A DNA stretch of 64,000 nt, from NCBI RefSeq assembly GCF_036287235.1, contig NZ_CP142850.1, positions 2,227,336 through 2,291,335 of the forward strand, given 5' to 3'. This DNA comes from Exiguobacterium sp. 9-2. Its GTDB lineage: Bacteria; Bacillota; Bacilli; Exiguobacteriales; Exiguobacteriaceae. Below, in pieces: positions 46,449 to 55,312 of the stretch (positions are counted from its first letter, which is position 1; each line of letters begins with the position of its first letter). The notes beneath the pieces are model-generated. The model did no database searches. It was not told the origin of the DNA and worked only from the letters and a program-made list of their open reading frames with translations. The position numbers were made by a program, and so were the translations under genes.

Positions 46449-47759
46449 TTAACGATCGATGAGTTGCGAAGTCACGAGTGCTTTCGCAACGATTTGTGTA
46501 CCTTGATACATTTCGACATCGACTTTCCCGAATTTCCGACCAACGTCAAAGACATTGGCCCGGATCGTTACCGTGCTCTCGATCTGAACAGGTTTAATGA
46601 AATAGATGCTGACGTTTTCAATGACAAGGTCACCTTTCTTCATGTGACGCAACATTCGCGTCGCCCCTTCGACGAGAAGCGTCGTCAATACACCACTTGA
46701 AGCAGTCCCCATGAAATTCGTCATTTGTGGAGAAACCTCAAGGGATAAGTACGGTCCCCGTTCGTCCTCTGCCGCTTTAATCTGCCCTGTGATCAGATCA
46801 TCGAATGTCTCCCCGACCTGCGGCTGGCGATTCGCCAGTTGCAACGCCTTGAGGACATCTTGACGGCTAATGATCCCAAGCAATCGCCCATACTGGTCAA
46901 TGACCGGTAACATTTCGATGCCTTCCCATACCATCTGATGCGCAGAATTCGTGACACTCGTTCGAATGCCGACCGTAATTGGATGCCGCGTCATGACTTT
47001 TTCAACAGCCCAATCATGTGGACGGTCAATGATGTCCTTCGCCGTCACGACACCGACGACCTTCATTTGTTCATCGATGACAGGATAACGATTGTGTTTT
47101 GTCTGTTCGTTCAACTCGTGCCAACGTGAAATCGGATCCGTCGTCTGTAAATAGAACGTATCATGTAAAGGGATCAAGATATCCGAGACGAGTAAGATTT
47201 CTTTTTTGATCAATCGATCATAAATTGCTCGGTTGATCATCGTTGCGACCGTAAATGTATCGTATGACGTCGAAATGATGGGTAACTCCATCTCATCCGC
47301 CAATCGTTTTGCATCCTCCGTTGTATCAAATCCACCGGTGATCAATACAGCGGCCCCTGCTTCAAGCACAAGTTCGTGTGCTTTTTCACGGTTCCCGATG
47401 ATGACGAGACTGTCGACATCGATGTAACGCATCATCGCTTCAAGCTTCATTGCGCCAATGACGAATTTCGTCAATGTCTTGTGTAATCCGTTTCTTCCAC
47501 CGAGAACTTGACCATCGACGATATTCACGACCTCCGCGAATGTCAGCTTCTCAATATTTTCTTTTTGTTTCTTTTTGATTCGAATCGTTCCGACTCGTTC
47601 GATCGTCGAGACGAACCCAAGATTCTCCGCTTCCTTGATGGCGCGATAGGCCGTTCCTTCGGATACGGTCAAGTCCTTCGCGATTTGTCGGACGGAAATC
47701 TTCGTTCCGACATCAAGATCTTCGATATGTCGAATGATCTGTTCGTGTTTCGTAGGCAT
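46449..47759 (-). CDS. HTH-DRTGG-CBS-hotdog protein (YtoI-like)
   Basis: A 436-residue multi-domain protein. Order: winged helix (residues 1-60, RQIAKDLTVSEGTAYRAIKEAENLGFV), DRTGG domain (about 75-180), two CBS domains (about 195-315, with KVVGVVTAKDIID and RLLGIISRQDVL), and a C-terminal hotdog thioesterase-like domain (about 325-436). CBS pairs usually bind adenine nucleotides, so it may link nucleotide state to gene control or thioester metabolism. This architecture matches Bacillus YtoI. GAAGGG precedes ATG 47759. Neighbours nrnA and pepQ do not reveal its target. Confidence 0.88.
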   Translation of the reverse strand: MPTKHEQIIRHIEDLDVGTKISVRQIAKDLTVSEGTAYRAIKEAENLGFVSTIERVGTIRIKKKQKENIEKLTFAEVVNIVDGQVLGGRNGLHKTLTKFVIGAMKLEAMMRYIDVDSLVIIGNREKAHELVLEAGAAVLITGGFDTTEDAKRLADEMELPIISTSYDTFTVATMINRAIYDRLIKKEILLVSDILIPLHDTFYLQTTDPISRWHELNEQTKHNRYPVIDEQMKVVGVVTAKDIIDRPHDWAVEKVMTRHPITVGIRTSVTNSAHQMVWEGIEMLPVIDQYGRLLGIISRQDVLKALQLANRQPQVGETFDDLITGQIKAAEDERGPYLSLEVSPQMTNFMGTASSGVLTTLLVEGATRMLRHMKKGDLVIENVSIYFIKPVQIESTVTIRANVFDVGRKFGKVDVEMYQGTQIVAKALVTSQLIDR

Positions 47760-47914
47760 ACTGTATCCCTTCTTTTCCTTTTTTCTACTCTCCTGTCATT
47801 ATACTGTACTACTCCAAAGATGAAAACGTGTACTAGTCTGATTTACGAGAAATGTTTTTCGAATCGGACGATGGTATACTTATGTAGAAAATGAGTAGAG
47901 AGGTGGAGTCACAT

Positions 47915-49018
47915 ATGAGCGAACGTACGAATTACATTAGTGCTTTCTTGAAAGAACAAGGAATCGATTTAGCCGTCATTACTTCAAAGGCGAATGTCTT
48001 TTACTTTTCAGGAGTCTACGCAGAACCTCACGAACGTGTCATGGCAGTCCTCGTTGATGTAACCGGCAAACATGTATTATTCTGCCCGGCACTCGAAGCA
48101 AGTATCGTTGCAGCGAGTCCTTGGGAAGGAGACGTCGTCACGTATGAGGATCATGAAAATCCATTCGATCGTTTAGCTGAATTATTCAAGACATTTGAAC
48201 ATTCAAACAATCGGATCGGTATTGAAGGTGAACATATGACGTTTAGTCGATATCAAGAACTGAGCTCACATCTTGAAAATGCAGCCATTCTTGATATTGG
48301 TGAGTCCTTACAAGCGCTTCGCTTGAAGAAAACACCGGAAGAAATTGCTATCCTTCAAGAAGCAGCAGCACTTGCGGATGAAGCGATCGAAATCGGTAAA
48401 CAAGCGATCCGTCCAGGTATCACGGAAATCGAAGTCATTGCGGAAATCGAATATGAAATGAAGAAAAAAGGCGTCCGCGAGATGTCGTTCGATACGCTTG
48501 TCCTATTTGGTGCAAACAGTGCTGATCCACACGGTGTCCCAGGTGACCGCGTCATCCAAGAAGGCGATTTCGTCCTATTCGATCTCGGTGTCATTTGGAA
48601 AGGCTACTGTTCAGACATTACACGGACCTTCATTTATGGTCAGGCAAGCGAAGAACAGACTAAAATCTATGAAACGGTCCGCCAAGCACTTGAAGCCGCG
48701 ACAAAAGCGAGTCAGATCGGTACGATACTCGGCTCGTTGGATAAAGCAGCCCGCGACGTCATCACAGAGGCTGGTTACGGGCAGTACTTCACACATCGCG
48801 TCGGTCACGGACTCGGAATCGAGGTTCACGAATTCCCGTCCCTCGCTTCGAACAACTTACTGACGGCTGAAGCTGGTATCGTCTACACGCTCGAACCAGG
48901 TATCTATGTTCCCGGAGTCGGCGGCGTCCGGATCGAAGATGATATCCATCTTACTGCGGAAGGTCCGGTTGCGTTAACTCGCACACCAAAACACCTTCAA
49001 TCGATTCCATCATCTTAA
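47915..49018 (+). CDS. Xaa-Pro dipeptidase/aminopeptidase (M24B)
   Basis: A 367-residue proline peptidase. An N-terminal creatinase-like domain (residues 1-130) is followed by the pita-bread fold with dinuclear metal ligands: Asp in VLFDLGVIWKGYCSDITRTF, His in HRVGHGLGIEVHE, Glu in YTLEPGIYV and Glu in GGVRIEDD. It cleaves X-Pro bonds in imported peptides. ATG 47915 follows GGTGGAG; an earlier in-frame start at 47891 has no ribosome site. Confidence 0.93.
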   Translation: MSERTNYISAFLKEQGIDLAVITSKANVFYFSGVYAEPHERVMAVLVDVTGKHVLFCPALEASIVAASPWEGDVVTYEDHENPFDRLAELFKTFEHSNNRIGIEGEHMTFSRYQELSSHLENAAILDIGESLQALRLKKTPEEIAILQEAAALADEAIEIGKQAIRPGITEIEVIAEIEYEMKKKGVREMSFDTLVLFGANSADPHGVPGDRVIQEGDFVLFDLGVIWKGYCSDITRTFIYGQASEEQTKIYETVRQALEAATKASQIGTILGSLDKAARDVITEAGYGQYFTHRVGHGLGIEVHEFPSLASNNLLTAEAGIVYTLEPGIYVPGVGGVRIEDDIHLTAEGPVALTRTPKHLQSIPSS

Positions 49019-49024
49019 ATCAGT

Positions 49025-49063
49025 AAAAACACCTAATCCAAGCGATGGATTAGGTGTTTTTTA
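49025..49063. terminator. Terminator between peptidase and SDR genes
   Basis: Stem AAACACCTAATCCA / TGGATTAGGTGTTT, with T runs both ways, between convergent genes. Confidence 0.85.
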
Positions 49064-49064
49064 T

Positions 49065-49790
49065 TTACTTACGGGATTGATGGACGACATTGACGCCCCC
49101 TGTCACATCAAGAATCGCACCTGTGATCATACTTGATTCTTCTGCGAGTAAGAAGGAGATGGCGCGAGCGATATCTTCCCCGACACCCGTTCTTCCGACC
49201 GGTGTTTCTTCATCTTGCTCTGCTTCGGAAATCCGTTTCGTCTTGTTATCACCGACGATGTTCCCCGGATTGACCATGTTGACCGTAATGCCGTGCTCTG
49301 CCTCTTCAAGCGCCACACTCTTCGTCAAACTCACCATCCCGCTTTTAGCAGCAGCGAACGCCGCCCGGCACACCCATCCTGGCGCTGTCGCACTTTCCGG
49401 AAAACCATACGTGATGATTCGACCATAGGCTTGCTTACGCATGACGGGTAATACTTGACGTAATAACCAGAAACTAGCGGTCAGATTCCCGGTAATGACT
49501 TCATTCCATTCTTGATCGCTATAATCTACTAATGCTTTCCGCTCGAATATATATGGTCCTGCATTAAGTATCAACGCATCAATCCGACCTTGCTCGTTAA
49601 TCGCTTGTTGAGCTGCGTGTTCCACTTCTTCTTGGTTCGTCACGTCTGCTTGAATCGTCACAAGATTCGGATGTGTAAACTCGGGTTCAGAACGATGGAA
49701 CGCTGTTACTTTCCATCCTTCTTCCAATAACTGGCGTGTTACTCGTTCTCCCAGTCCTTTTGTACCTGCTGTAATTAACGCGTGCCTCAT
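49065..49790 (-). CDS. SDR family protein (YtkK-like), Tyr replaced by Phe
   Basis: A 241-residue short-chain dehydrogenase/reductase fold protein. The cofactor motif is TAGTKGLGERV; LILNAGPYIFER follows; the catalytic Tyr-x-x-x-Lys position reads F-A-A-A-K (AAFAAAKSGMVSL), so the proton-donating Tyr is missing while Lys stays. I recall the same Phe in Bacillus YtkK, so this is likely a family trait and the protein may bind a nucleotide or reduce by another route. GGGGG precedes ATG 49790. Confidence 0.85.
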   Translation of the reverse strand: MRHALITAGTKGLGERVTRQLLEEGWKVTAFHRSEPEFTHPNLVTIQADVTNQEEVEHAAQQAINEQGRIDALILNAGPYIFERKALVDYSDQEWNEVITGNLTASFWLLRQVLPVMRKQAYGRIITYGFPESATAPGWVCRAAFAAAKSGMVSLTKSVALEEAEHGITVNMVNPGNIVGDNKTKRISEAEQDEETPVGRTGVGEDIARAISFLLAEESSMITGAILDVTGGVNVVHQSRK

Positions 49791-49944
49791 CTTGGCATCG
49801 CCCCCTTTCACTGACTCCATCTTACGACGGAATGGAAAGGTAGGACAATTTTTAGAACTCGTTGAATGTTTCGTCCGCTTCCAGTAAGAGAATGGTATAA
49901 TTAGGGTGTACTCATCATATCGATTACGAAGGGATGGATTCATC

Positions 49945-50382
49945 ATGGCAATCGTCTATCATAATGTACTTGTAGCAGTAGATGGCTCAAAAGAGGCAGA
50001 ACGTGCCTTCGAGACGGCAATCGATGTTTCATTGCGAAATGATGCAAAATTGATCATCGCACACGTCATTGATACACGGACGTTCGCAACAGTAGAAGCA
50101 TATGACCGTACCATCACGGAACGTGCTGAATCTTACGCGAAGGAATTGCTAGACGAATATGTCAAGACCGCTCAAGACCGCGGTGTACAGGAAGTCGAAG
50201 TTGCAATTGAATACGGTTCTCCAAAAGTCACGATTGCCAAAAAACTTGCTCCTAATCACGATGCTGATTTAATCATCTGTGGCGCGACCGGCTTAAACGC
50301 TGTTGAGCGTTTCTTCATCGGTAGTGTCTCTGAAAGCATTACGCGTTACGCAAAATGTGATGTCTTGATCGTTCGTTTATGA
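49945..50382 (+). CDS. Universal stress protein (UspA family)
   Basis: A 145-residue UspA protein. HNVLVAVDGSKEAERAF at the N-terminus and the ATP-binding G-x-x-G-x9-G-S pattern in CGATGLNAVERFFIGSVSESI. Cytoplasmic, dimeric, usually induced by stress. GAAGGGATGG precedes ATG 49945. Divergent from the SDR gene. Confidence 0.93.
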   Translation: MAIVYHNVLVAVDGSKEAERAFETAIDVSLRNDAKLIIAHVIDTRTFATVEAYDRTITERAESYAKELLDEYVKTAQDRGVQEVEVAIEYGSPKVTIAKKLAPNHDADLIICGATGLNAVERFFIGSVSESITRYAKCDVLIVRL

Positions 50383-50398
50383 ACCACTCTTCTATCAA

Positions 50399-50445
50399 AC
50401 AAAAGCCTCTCTCCCTTCATCTCAAAGGAAGAGAGGCTTTTTGAC
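50399..50445 (+). terminator. Terminator of the universal stress gene
   Basis: Stem AAAGCCTCTCT..CCTT / AAGG..AGAGAGGCTTT with a T run. Confidence 0.85.
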
Positions 50446-50459
50446 GACCTGCTTAAACA

Positions 50460-50492
50460 AAAAACCATCGAACCGATGTCCGATGGTTTGAA
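50460..50492 (-). terminator. Terminator of the 3D-domain gene
   Basis: Stem AAACCATCGG / CGATGGTTT with a T run on the minus strand. Confidence 0.78.
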
Positions 50493-50493
50493 A

Positions 50494-51099
50494 TCATTTG
50501 TATTTTACTGTAACGGTACGACGACCCCAGTTGAATGCTTCTGAACGAGAGTAGTAAAGGATATCCATCTTCTTACCTTTGATGGCACCGCCAGTATCAG
50601 CAGCTGTATATGTCCCTTTCAACTTCCCTTTATAATACACTTTGACTGTCGAACGAAGTGGAATGACACGTGGATCAACAGCTACGACTTTCTTTTTCGA
50701 GCTTTTGATGTTCCAACCGATTGCTGTCAGGTTACCACTGCCTGGATCATACGGTGTATAGGCTGTCGCACTCACGTTCGTGACTGTTTTCCAACCGCCC
50801 GTAGATTGTTTTTTTGATCCGCTTGACGTCACGACCTTCGAGTAGCTCGCGCTAAGATAAGCCGTCTTACCTTTGTAGCTTACTTTGTACCAGTTCCCTG
50901 TTTTTGCTTTGTACGATAACGTTTGGTTCTTATATAGAAGACCGAGTTTCTTCGAAGAAGTAGTAGCTTTTTGACGAATGACTAGGCTATCGACTGTTGA
51001 CTTAACGCTTTTCTTAGTTGCAGCCTCTGCTTGAAGACCTGCGAACGAACTGAGTGCTAACACGACCGTTAAAACACTTGCGAGCATTCGTTTCATCAT
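50494..51099 (-). CDS. Secreted SH3-3D domain protein (YocH-like)
   Basis: A 201-residue exported protein. Signal peptide MMKRMLASVLTVVLALSSFAGLQAEA, then a bacterial SH3 domain (residues about 35-90, LVIRQKATTSSKKLG to YLSASYSKVV), then a 3D domain with the conserved Asp residues (VSATAYTPYDPGSGN, VAVDPRVIPLRS, YTAADTGGAIKGKKMDIL) as in MltA-like lytic enzymes and Bacillus YocH. It probably cleaves or binds peptidoglycan. GGAGGAG precedes ATG 51099. Confidence 0.9.
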   Translation of the reverse strand: MMKRMLASVLTVVLALSSFAGLQAEAATKKSVKSTVDSLVIRQKATTSSKKLGLLYKNQTLSYKAKTGNWYKVSYKGKTAYLSASYSKVVTSSGSKKQSTGGWKTVTNVSATAYTPYDPGSGNLTAIGWNIKSSKKKVVAVDPRVIPLRSTVKVYYKGKLKGTYTAADTGGAIKGKKMDILYYSRSEAFNWGRRTVTVKYK

Positions 51100-51354
51100 G
51101 TATTTTCTCCTCCATCATTGTTTCGTGTTTGTTAACTGAGATTAATATACATGACAAAAGCAAGTAGTGCCGTTACATATAGACCACAAAAATATGTCTG
51201 TACTATTACCGTTATGTTACAAAAGACTCATTTTTTTAAGAAATGACCCTTTTTTAGGTTTATTTTTACGATGATGACGCTTCTTTTTTCGTTGTATGAC
51301 AAACGTCGTAACAATAGATCATACGTTCGCGTATCACTTTTCTGGGATTTCATC
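51100..51354 (-). promoter_or_regulatory. Regulatory region of the 3D-domain gene
   Basis: No gene here. At 51205-51221 the minus strand reads TGTAAC, five bases, GGTAAT, one mismatch from the WalR (YycF) direct repeat TGTWAH-N5-TGTWAH. Bacillus yocH, with the same domains, is a WalR target. A TATATT that could be a -10 lies near 51150; no good -35 seen. The rest is AT-rich. Confidence 0.45.
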
Positions 51355-51401
51355 AAAAAAAGGACTAAATCGTCGTATTAACGATTCAGTCCTTTTTAAA
51401 A
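51355..51401 (-). terminator. Terminator of ackA
   Basis: Stem AAAGGACTGAATCGT / ACGATTTAGTCCTTT on the minus strand with a T run. Confidence 0.87.
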
Positions 51402-51402
51402 A

Positions 51403-52614
51403 TTATGCGTTTTGAGCAACCAATCCACCAACACGAACTGTATCGCGTGCGATCATCAATTCTTCATTCGTTGGAATGATAATGACTTTGACTGGTGAGT
51501 GTGGGTAGTTAATGAAGAGTTCTTCTCCATGAGCTCCATTGTTGAGTGATGGATCCCAGTAAACGCCCATGAATTCGAGACCACGTAGGACACGCTCACG
51601 GATTGAATCTGAGTTTTCCCCAACACCAGCTGTGAAGATAATGGCATCAACACCATTCATCTCAGCAGCATATTGCCCGATGTATCCGTGGATACGGTTC
51701 GCGAAGATACGGAGTGCCATCTCTGAACGGTGGTTTCCTTCCTTCGCAGCCGTTTGGACGTCACGCAAGTCACTTGAAAGACCTGAGAGTCCGTAGATTC
51801 CAGACTCTTTGTTCATGACGTTCAAGACTTCTTCCGCTGTTTTCCCTGTTTTCTCCATTAAGAATGGAATCAAAGCTGGGTCAAGTGAACCAGAACGTGT
51901 TCCCATCGTGATTCCTTCAAGCGGTGTGAAGCCCATCGTCGTATCGATTGATTCGCCACCCGAAACTGCTGCGATCGATGCTCCGCTACCTAAGTGACAT
52001 GAGATCAAACGAAGGTCTTTTAATGGACGACCAAGTAATTCAGATGCACGTTCCGTAACATATTTGTGGCTCGTACCGTGGAAACCATATTTACGGATAC
52101 CGTATTCTGTGTAGTAATCATACGGTAAGCTGTAAAGGAAGTTTTCTTCTGGCATCGTTTGATGGAACGCCGTATCGAAGACCGCCACTTGCGGCACTTC
52201 CGGAAGCAATGCTTGGAATGCCCGGATTCCGATCAAGTTTGGTGGAATGTGAAGTGGTCCGAGTTCTGTATACGACTCGATATCTTGCATGACTTCATCC
52301 GTGATCAATACAGAGTCTGCATATTTTTCTTTACCATGAAGAACACGATGTCCGACACCTTTAATCTCATCGTAAGACGAGATAATTCCGAACTCCATTA
52401 ATTTTTCGAGTGATAACTCGACTGCTTCTTTATGTGTTGCAAGCGGGAGGACATCTGTATACTTTTGTCCTTCACCATATTTAATCGTAAAGATTGCATC
52501 GTCTTTACCGACACGTTCAACGAGTCCGACTGCAATCATCGTTTCGTTCGGCATTTCGAGCAATTGGAACTTCAAAGACGAACTACCTGCGTTTACCGCC
52601 ATAATTTTTGCCAT
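51403..52614 (-). CDS. ackA: Acetate kinase
   Basis: A 403-residue ASKHA kinase interconverting acetate and acetyl phosphate with [18 protein letters not shown] at the N-terminus, [50 protein letters not shown] and [21 protein letters not shown] precedes ATG 52614. It ends overflow metabolism to acetate. A separate promoter lies upstream. Confidence 0.97.
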   Translation of the reverse strand: MAKIMAVNAGSSSLKFQLLEMPNETMIAVGLVERVGKDDAIFTIKYGEGQKYTDVLPLATHKEAVELSLEKLMEFGIISSYDEIKGVGHRVLHGKEKYADSVLITDEVMQDIESYTELGPLHIPPNLIGIRAFQALLPEVPQVAVFDTAFHQTMPEENFLYSLPYDYYTEYGIRKYGFHGTSHKYVTERASELLGRPLKDLRLISCHLGSGASIAAVSGGESIDTTMGFTPLEGITMGTRSGSLDPALIPFLMEKTGKTAEEVLNVMNKESGIYGLSGLSSDLRDVQTAAKEGNHRSEMALRIFANRIHGYIGQYAAEMNGVDAIIFTAGVGENSDSIRERVLRGLEFMGVYWDPSLNNGAHGEELFINYPHSPVKVIIIPTNEELMIARDTVRVGGLVAQNA

Positions 52615-52691
52615 GATTTTTCCCCTTTTCCATTTGAATCCAATGAACATTCACATCTGTTTAGGTTTTCTTCTATTTCTGTTCTACAACT

Positions 52692-52720
52692 AGAATAGTC
52701 AAATTAACGACAGATTTCAA
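52692..52720 (-). promoter_or_regulatory. Promoter of ackA
   Basis: TTGAAA (52715-52720), 17 bases, TATTCT (52692-52697) on the minus strand. No clear cre was found beside it. Confidence 0.6.
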
Positions 52721-52734
52721 TCACTTTGCGTAAT

Positions 52735-53643
52735 TCATTTTAATTCTGTGTTAATCCATTCATCAATCTGTTTCACCATACCACCAAACGCACGGGCATC
52801 TGTGAAAGATGGTAGTTCAGCAAGTAACGCTTGTTTTGGCATCTTCATACCGGCTAAATGATTACGGACGATCAAATAACTTTTTGCTGCCTGTTCTTGT
52901 TTGAACATGGTTAACGGCAATTGTAAAATGCCGATGACGTGCGCTTTTGATTCAAAGTACTGTTTCAACTTGCCTTCCGTATCATGCTGGAACAAACCGT
53001 TCGGAATGACAAAAACACCGAACCCACCTGGTTTGACGTATTGCATCGCTTGTTCGATCAATAAGAAATGACTATAGCTCATACCCTCATCTCGTTTCAA
53101 GATGTAAGAAGCAGCAGCCTCTTCATCCGGATAATAACCGACTGGGAGATCAGCCATCGCAAGATCAACTGGATCTAGCAACAAAGGTCGTAACGCATCT
53201 TGATGCGTATACGTAACAGGATAGTCGAGTAATTCCGTTACCGCTGCCGATAAACGAATTAACGTCTCATCTACCTCAACTGCTTCAGCAGATGTGCCCG
53301 TCGAAAGCTGACTCAAGACAGCGTGTAACATACCACCTGTTCCACTTCCTAATTCAAGTAGTCGGATGTCCTCCTTACCTACCAATTTCCCGATTAGATA
53401 ACCAGCAAACAAAGCGACGCTGTCTGGCGTCGGCAAATGGTTCGGTTGCGCTTGTTTCATCCCTTCTAAAATAGCAAGCGATACTGCCTTTCGAATGACC
53501 TCTTTGTCTACATTTTCAGTATGGCGATCGTTCAACCGGTCAATCACAGTCGTCAACGCTTCTAGGTAAGGCATATCAAGATCACGTTCGATTTGTTTTG
53601 TTTGACGTGTTAATTCCTTATATAACTTTTCTAACGGCTCCAT
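52735..53643 (-). CDS. Class I SAM-dependent methyltransferase (YtxK-like)
   Basis: A 302-residue protein of the N6-adenine-type methyltransferase fold. SAM motif LLELGSGTGGMLHAVLSQL near residue 115, and D-L-P-V-G-Y-Y at the NPPY/DPPY catalytic position, a variant that resembles Bacillus YtxK (also near ackA and tpx). The substrate is unknown; it lacks a target-recognition domain, so it is not a restriction methylase. ATG 53643 is chosen as it is nine bases after GGAGAGG; the preceding ATG abuts it. Confidence 0.82.
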   Translation of the reverse strand: MEPLEKLYKELTRQTKQIERDLDMPYLEALTTVIDRLNDRHTENVDKEVIRKAVSLAILEGMKQAQPNHLPTPDSVALFAGYLIGKLVGKEDIRLLELGSGTGGMLHAVLSQLSTGTSAEAVEVDETLIRLSAAVTELLDYPVTYTHQDALRPLLLDPVDLAMADLPVGYYPDEEAAASYILKRDEGMSYSHFLLIEQAMQYVKPGGFGVFVIPNGLFQHDTEGKLKQYFESKAHVIGILQLPLTMFKQEQAAKSYLIVRNHLAGMKMPKQALLAELPSFTDARAFGGMVKQIDEWINTELK

Positions 53644-53661
53644 GTACGTCATCCTCTCCAA

Positions 53662-53700
53662 AACGAAACGGCCCCCCGTAGAGCGGGAGCCGTTTCTATC
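53662..53700 (-). terminator. Weak terminator of tpx
   Basis: Stem AAACGGCTCCCGC / GGGGGGCCGTTT with only CGTTTT after it on the minus strand, so read-through into the methyltransferase gene is possible. Confidence 0.5.
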
Positions 53701-53743
53701 ATTAGTTCCATTGTAACGCTTCAGCGTCGTTTGTAAACCATTC

Positions 53744-54235
53744 TTACTTCGCTTCACGTGCTGCAGCGAGTGCTGCTTCGAAATTTACCTCATCCGTTGA
53801 TTCTTCGAGGTATTCGACATACGTGATTTCGTTGTTCGAATCTAAGACGAAGACAGAGCGAGCAAGCAGACGTAATTCTTCGATTGCCACGCCGTACTGT
53901 GTACCGAATGAAAGATCACGGTGATCAGACAATGTCACGACTTGATCAAGACCACTTGACGCACACCAACGACGTTGCGCGAACGGAAGGTCGTTTGAGA
54001 TCGTCATGACCGTCACACCTTCGATTTTAGCTGCTTCTTCGTTAAATTTACGAGTCTGCGCATCGCATACCCCTGTATCGATTGATGGGACGACACTGAT
54101 GATTCGAACACCTTGGTATGTATCACGTGTTACGGGCGATAAGTCGTTAGCTAACACTTGAAAGTCCGGTGCTGTTTGTCCGACTTGAACCGCTGTACCT
54201 TGAAGTGTGATTGGATTTCCTTTAAACGTTGCCAT
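53744..54235 (-). CDS. tpx: Thiol peroxidase
   Basis: A 163-residue atypical 2-Cys peroxiredoxin. The peroxidatic Cys is in [16 protein letters not shown] and the resolving Cys in QRRWCASSG. It reduces peroxides with thioredoxin. Full length. A good promoter lies upstream. Confidence 0.96.
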   Translation of the reverse strand: MATFKGNPITLQGTAVQVGQTAPDFQVLANDLSPVTRDTYQGVRIISVVPSIDTGVCDAQTRKFNEEAAKIEGVTVMTISNDLPFAQRRWCASSGLDQVVTLSDHRDLSFGTQYGVAIEELRLLARSVFVLDSNNEITYVEYLEESTDEVNFEAALAAAREAK

Positions 54236-54282
54236 ATGAATTCCCCTTTTCCCCTGATTGGATATACTGTATTTTCTATTTA

Positions 54283-54311
54283 ACTATAGGAATGATCTGC
54301 GAAGATGGCAA
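54283..54311 (-). promoter_or_regulatory. Promoter of tpx
   Basis: TTGCCA (54306-54311), 17 bases, TATAGT (54283-54288) on the minus strand. Confidence 0.72.
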
Positions 54312-54406
54312 GTATTCTGCCATAATTGATGGACTTCAGTACCCGTCTTTCTAAAAAACAGGTATAATAAAAGAGTTCATGAAACGCTTTCAAGGGGGAA
54401 TTGACC

Positions 54407-55222
54407 ATGGCTCGAAATAATGTCTACCTGTACTACCGAAATACACAAAGACACGAGACGCAGGTGCGAAAGTTGATTGATGTCGGTACACGATACGGAC
54501 TGAATGTCGTCCAAGATCATCGACAAGCAAACATCATCGTCTCGATTGGTGGAGATGGGGCTTTCTTGCAAGCGGCACGCTTCACAGGTTTCCGTGATGA
54601 TGCGATCTATGTCGGATTCGCTGAAGGACCAAACTCGTTCTACTGTGACTTTGATATCAATGATCTTTCTGCGGTCGAAGCAATCTTTAAAGAGACGGGC
54701 AATCGTGTCTCGGATGGCGAAATCGAAGTACGTCGTTATCCACTACTTGAAGCATCCATCAACGGTGGACCACCGATGCTCTGTCTGAACGAATGTTCCG
54801 TAAAGTCGAGCATCATCAAATCACTCGCAATCGAAGTCTATATCGATGACTTCCTGTTTGAGACATTCCGCGGGGATGGAATGGTCATCTCAACACCGAC
54901 GGGATCTACGGCTTATAACAAGTCACTTTCTGGTGCGATCGTCGATCCATTGATCCACTGTCTTCAAGTCAGCGAGATCGCTTCCGTTAACAATAACCGG
55001 TACCGGACACTCGGTTCTGCTTTCCTATTGAACCGCGGACGGAAACTCTCGTTACGCATCATTGAGGACGGAAACGATTATCCGATCATCGGGATGGATA
55101 ACGAAGCACTCAGCCTGACACGAACGGATTCAGTCGATATCCAGCTCTCTGAAAAAGAACTTAAAACCGTCAAATTGACGAACAATACATTTTGGCATAA
55201 GATTCAACGCTCATTCTTATGA
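54407..55222 (+). CDS. nadK: NAD kinase
   Basis: A 271-residue ATP-NAD kinase making NADP. The GGDG motif is in VSIGGDGAFLQAAR, the NE-type motif in CLNECSVKS, and the TGSTAYNKSLSGAIVDP motif further on. ATG 54407 follows AGGGGG; an in-frame TTG two codons upstream lies in the spacer. It is short (bacterial type) and lies divergent from tpx. A -10 (TATAAT, 54363-54368) is upstream. Confidence 0.94.
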   Translation: MARNNVYLYYRNTQRHETQVRKLIDVGTRYGLNVVQDHRQANIIVSIGGDGAFLQAARFTGFRDDAIYVGFAEGPNSFYCDFDINDLSAVEAIFKETGNRVSDGEIEVRRYPLLEASINGGPPMLCLNECSVKSSIIKSLAIEVYIDDFLFETFRGDGMVISTPTGSTAYNKSLSGAIVDPLIHCLQVSEIASVNNNRYRTLGSAFLLNRGRKLSLRIIEDGNDYPIIGMDNEALSLTRTDSVDIQLSEKELKTVKLTNNTFWHKIQRSFL

Positions 55223-55227
55223 CAATA

Positions 55228-55260
55228 AAAAAATCTGCCTCCTCGGGGCAGATTTTTTTA
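55228..55260. terminator. Terminator of NAD kinase gene
   Basis: Stem AAATCTGCC / GGCAGATTT with long A and T runs. Confidence 0.82.
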
Positions 55261-55291
55261 TTGCGTCTTCCGTTACGTCACCCCTTATACT
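55261..55291 (+). promoter_or_regulatory. MerR-type promoter with 19-bp spacer
   Basis: TTGCGT (55261-55266), 19 bases, TATACT (55286-55291). The long spacer with its CTTCCGTTACGTCA core is typical of operators activated by MerR-family regulators of the TipA type. Confidence 0.65.
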
Positions 55292-55312
55292 CCAATCAAA
55301 GGAGGTACACAG

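Noticed and set aside
52735..53643. YtxK-like methyltransferase as part of a restriction or phage-exclusion system
   Set aside because: No partner nuclease or specificity gene is nearby, and the gene lies in a conserved ackA-ytxK-tpx order.
54380..54392. TGAAACGCTTTCA between the -10 and ribosome site of the NAD kinase gene, cre-like
   Set aside because: One base short of the 14-bp CcpA site, so the half-sites are out of register.
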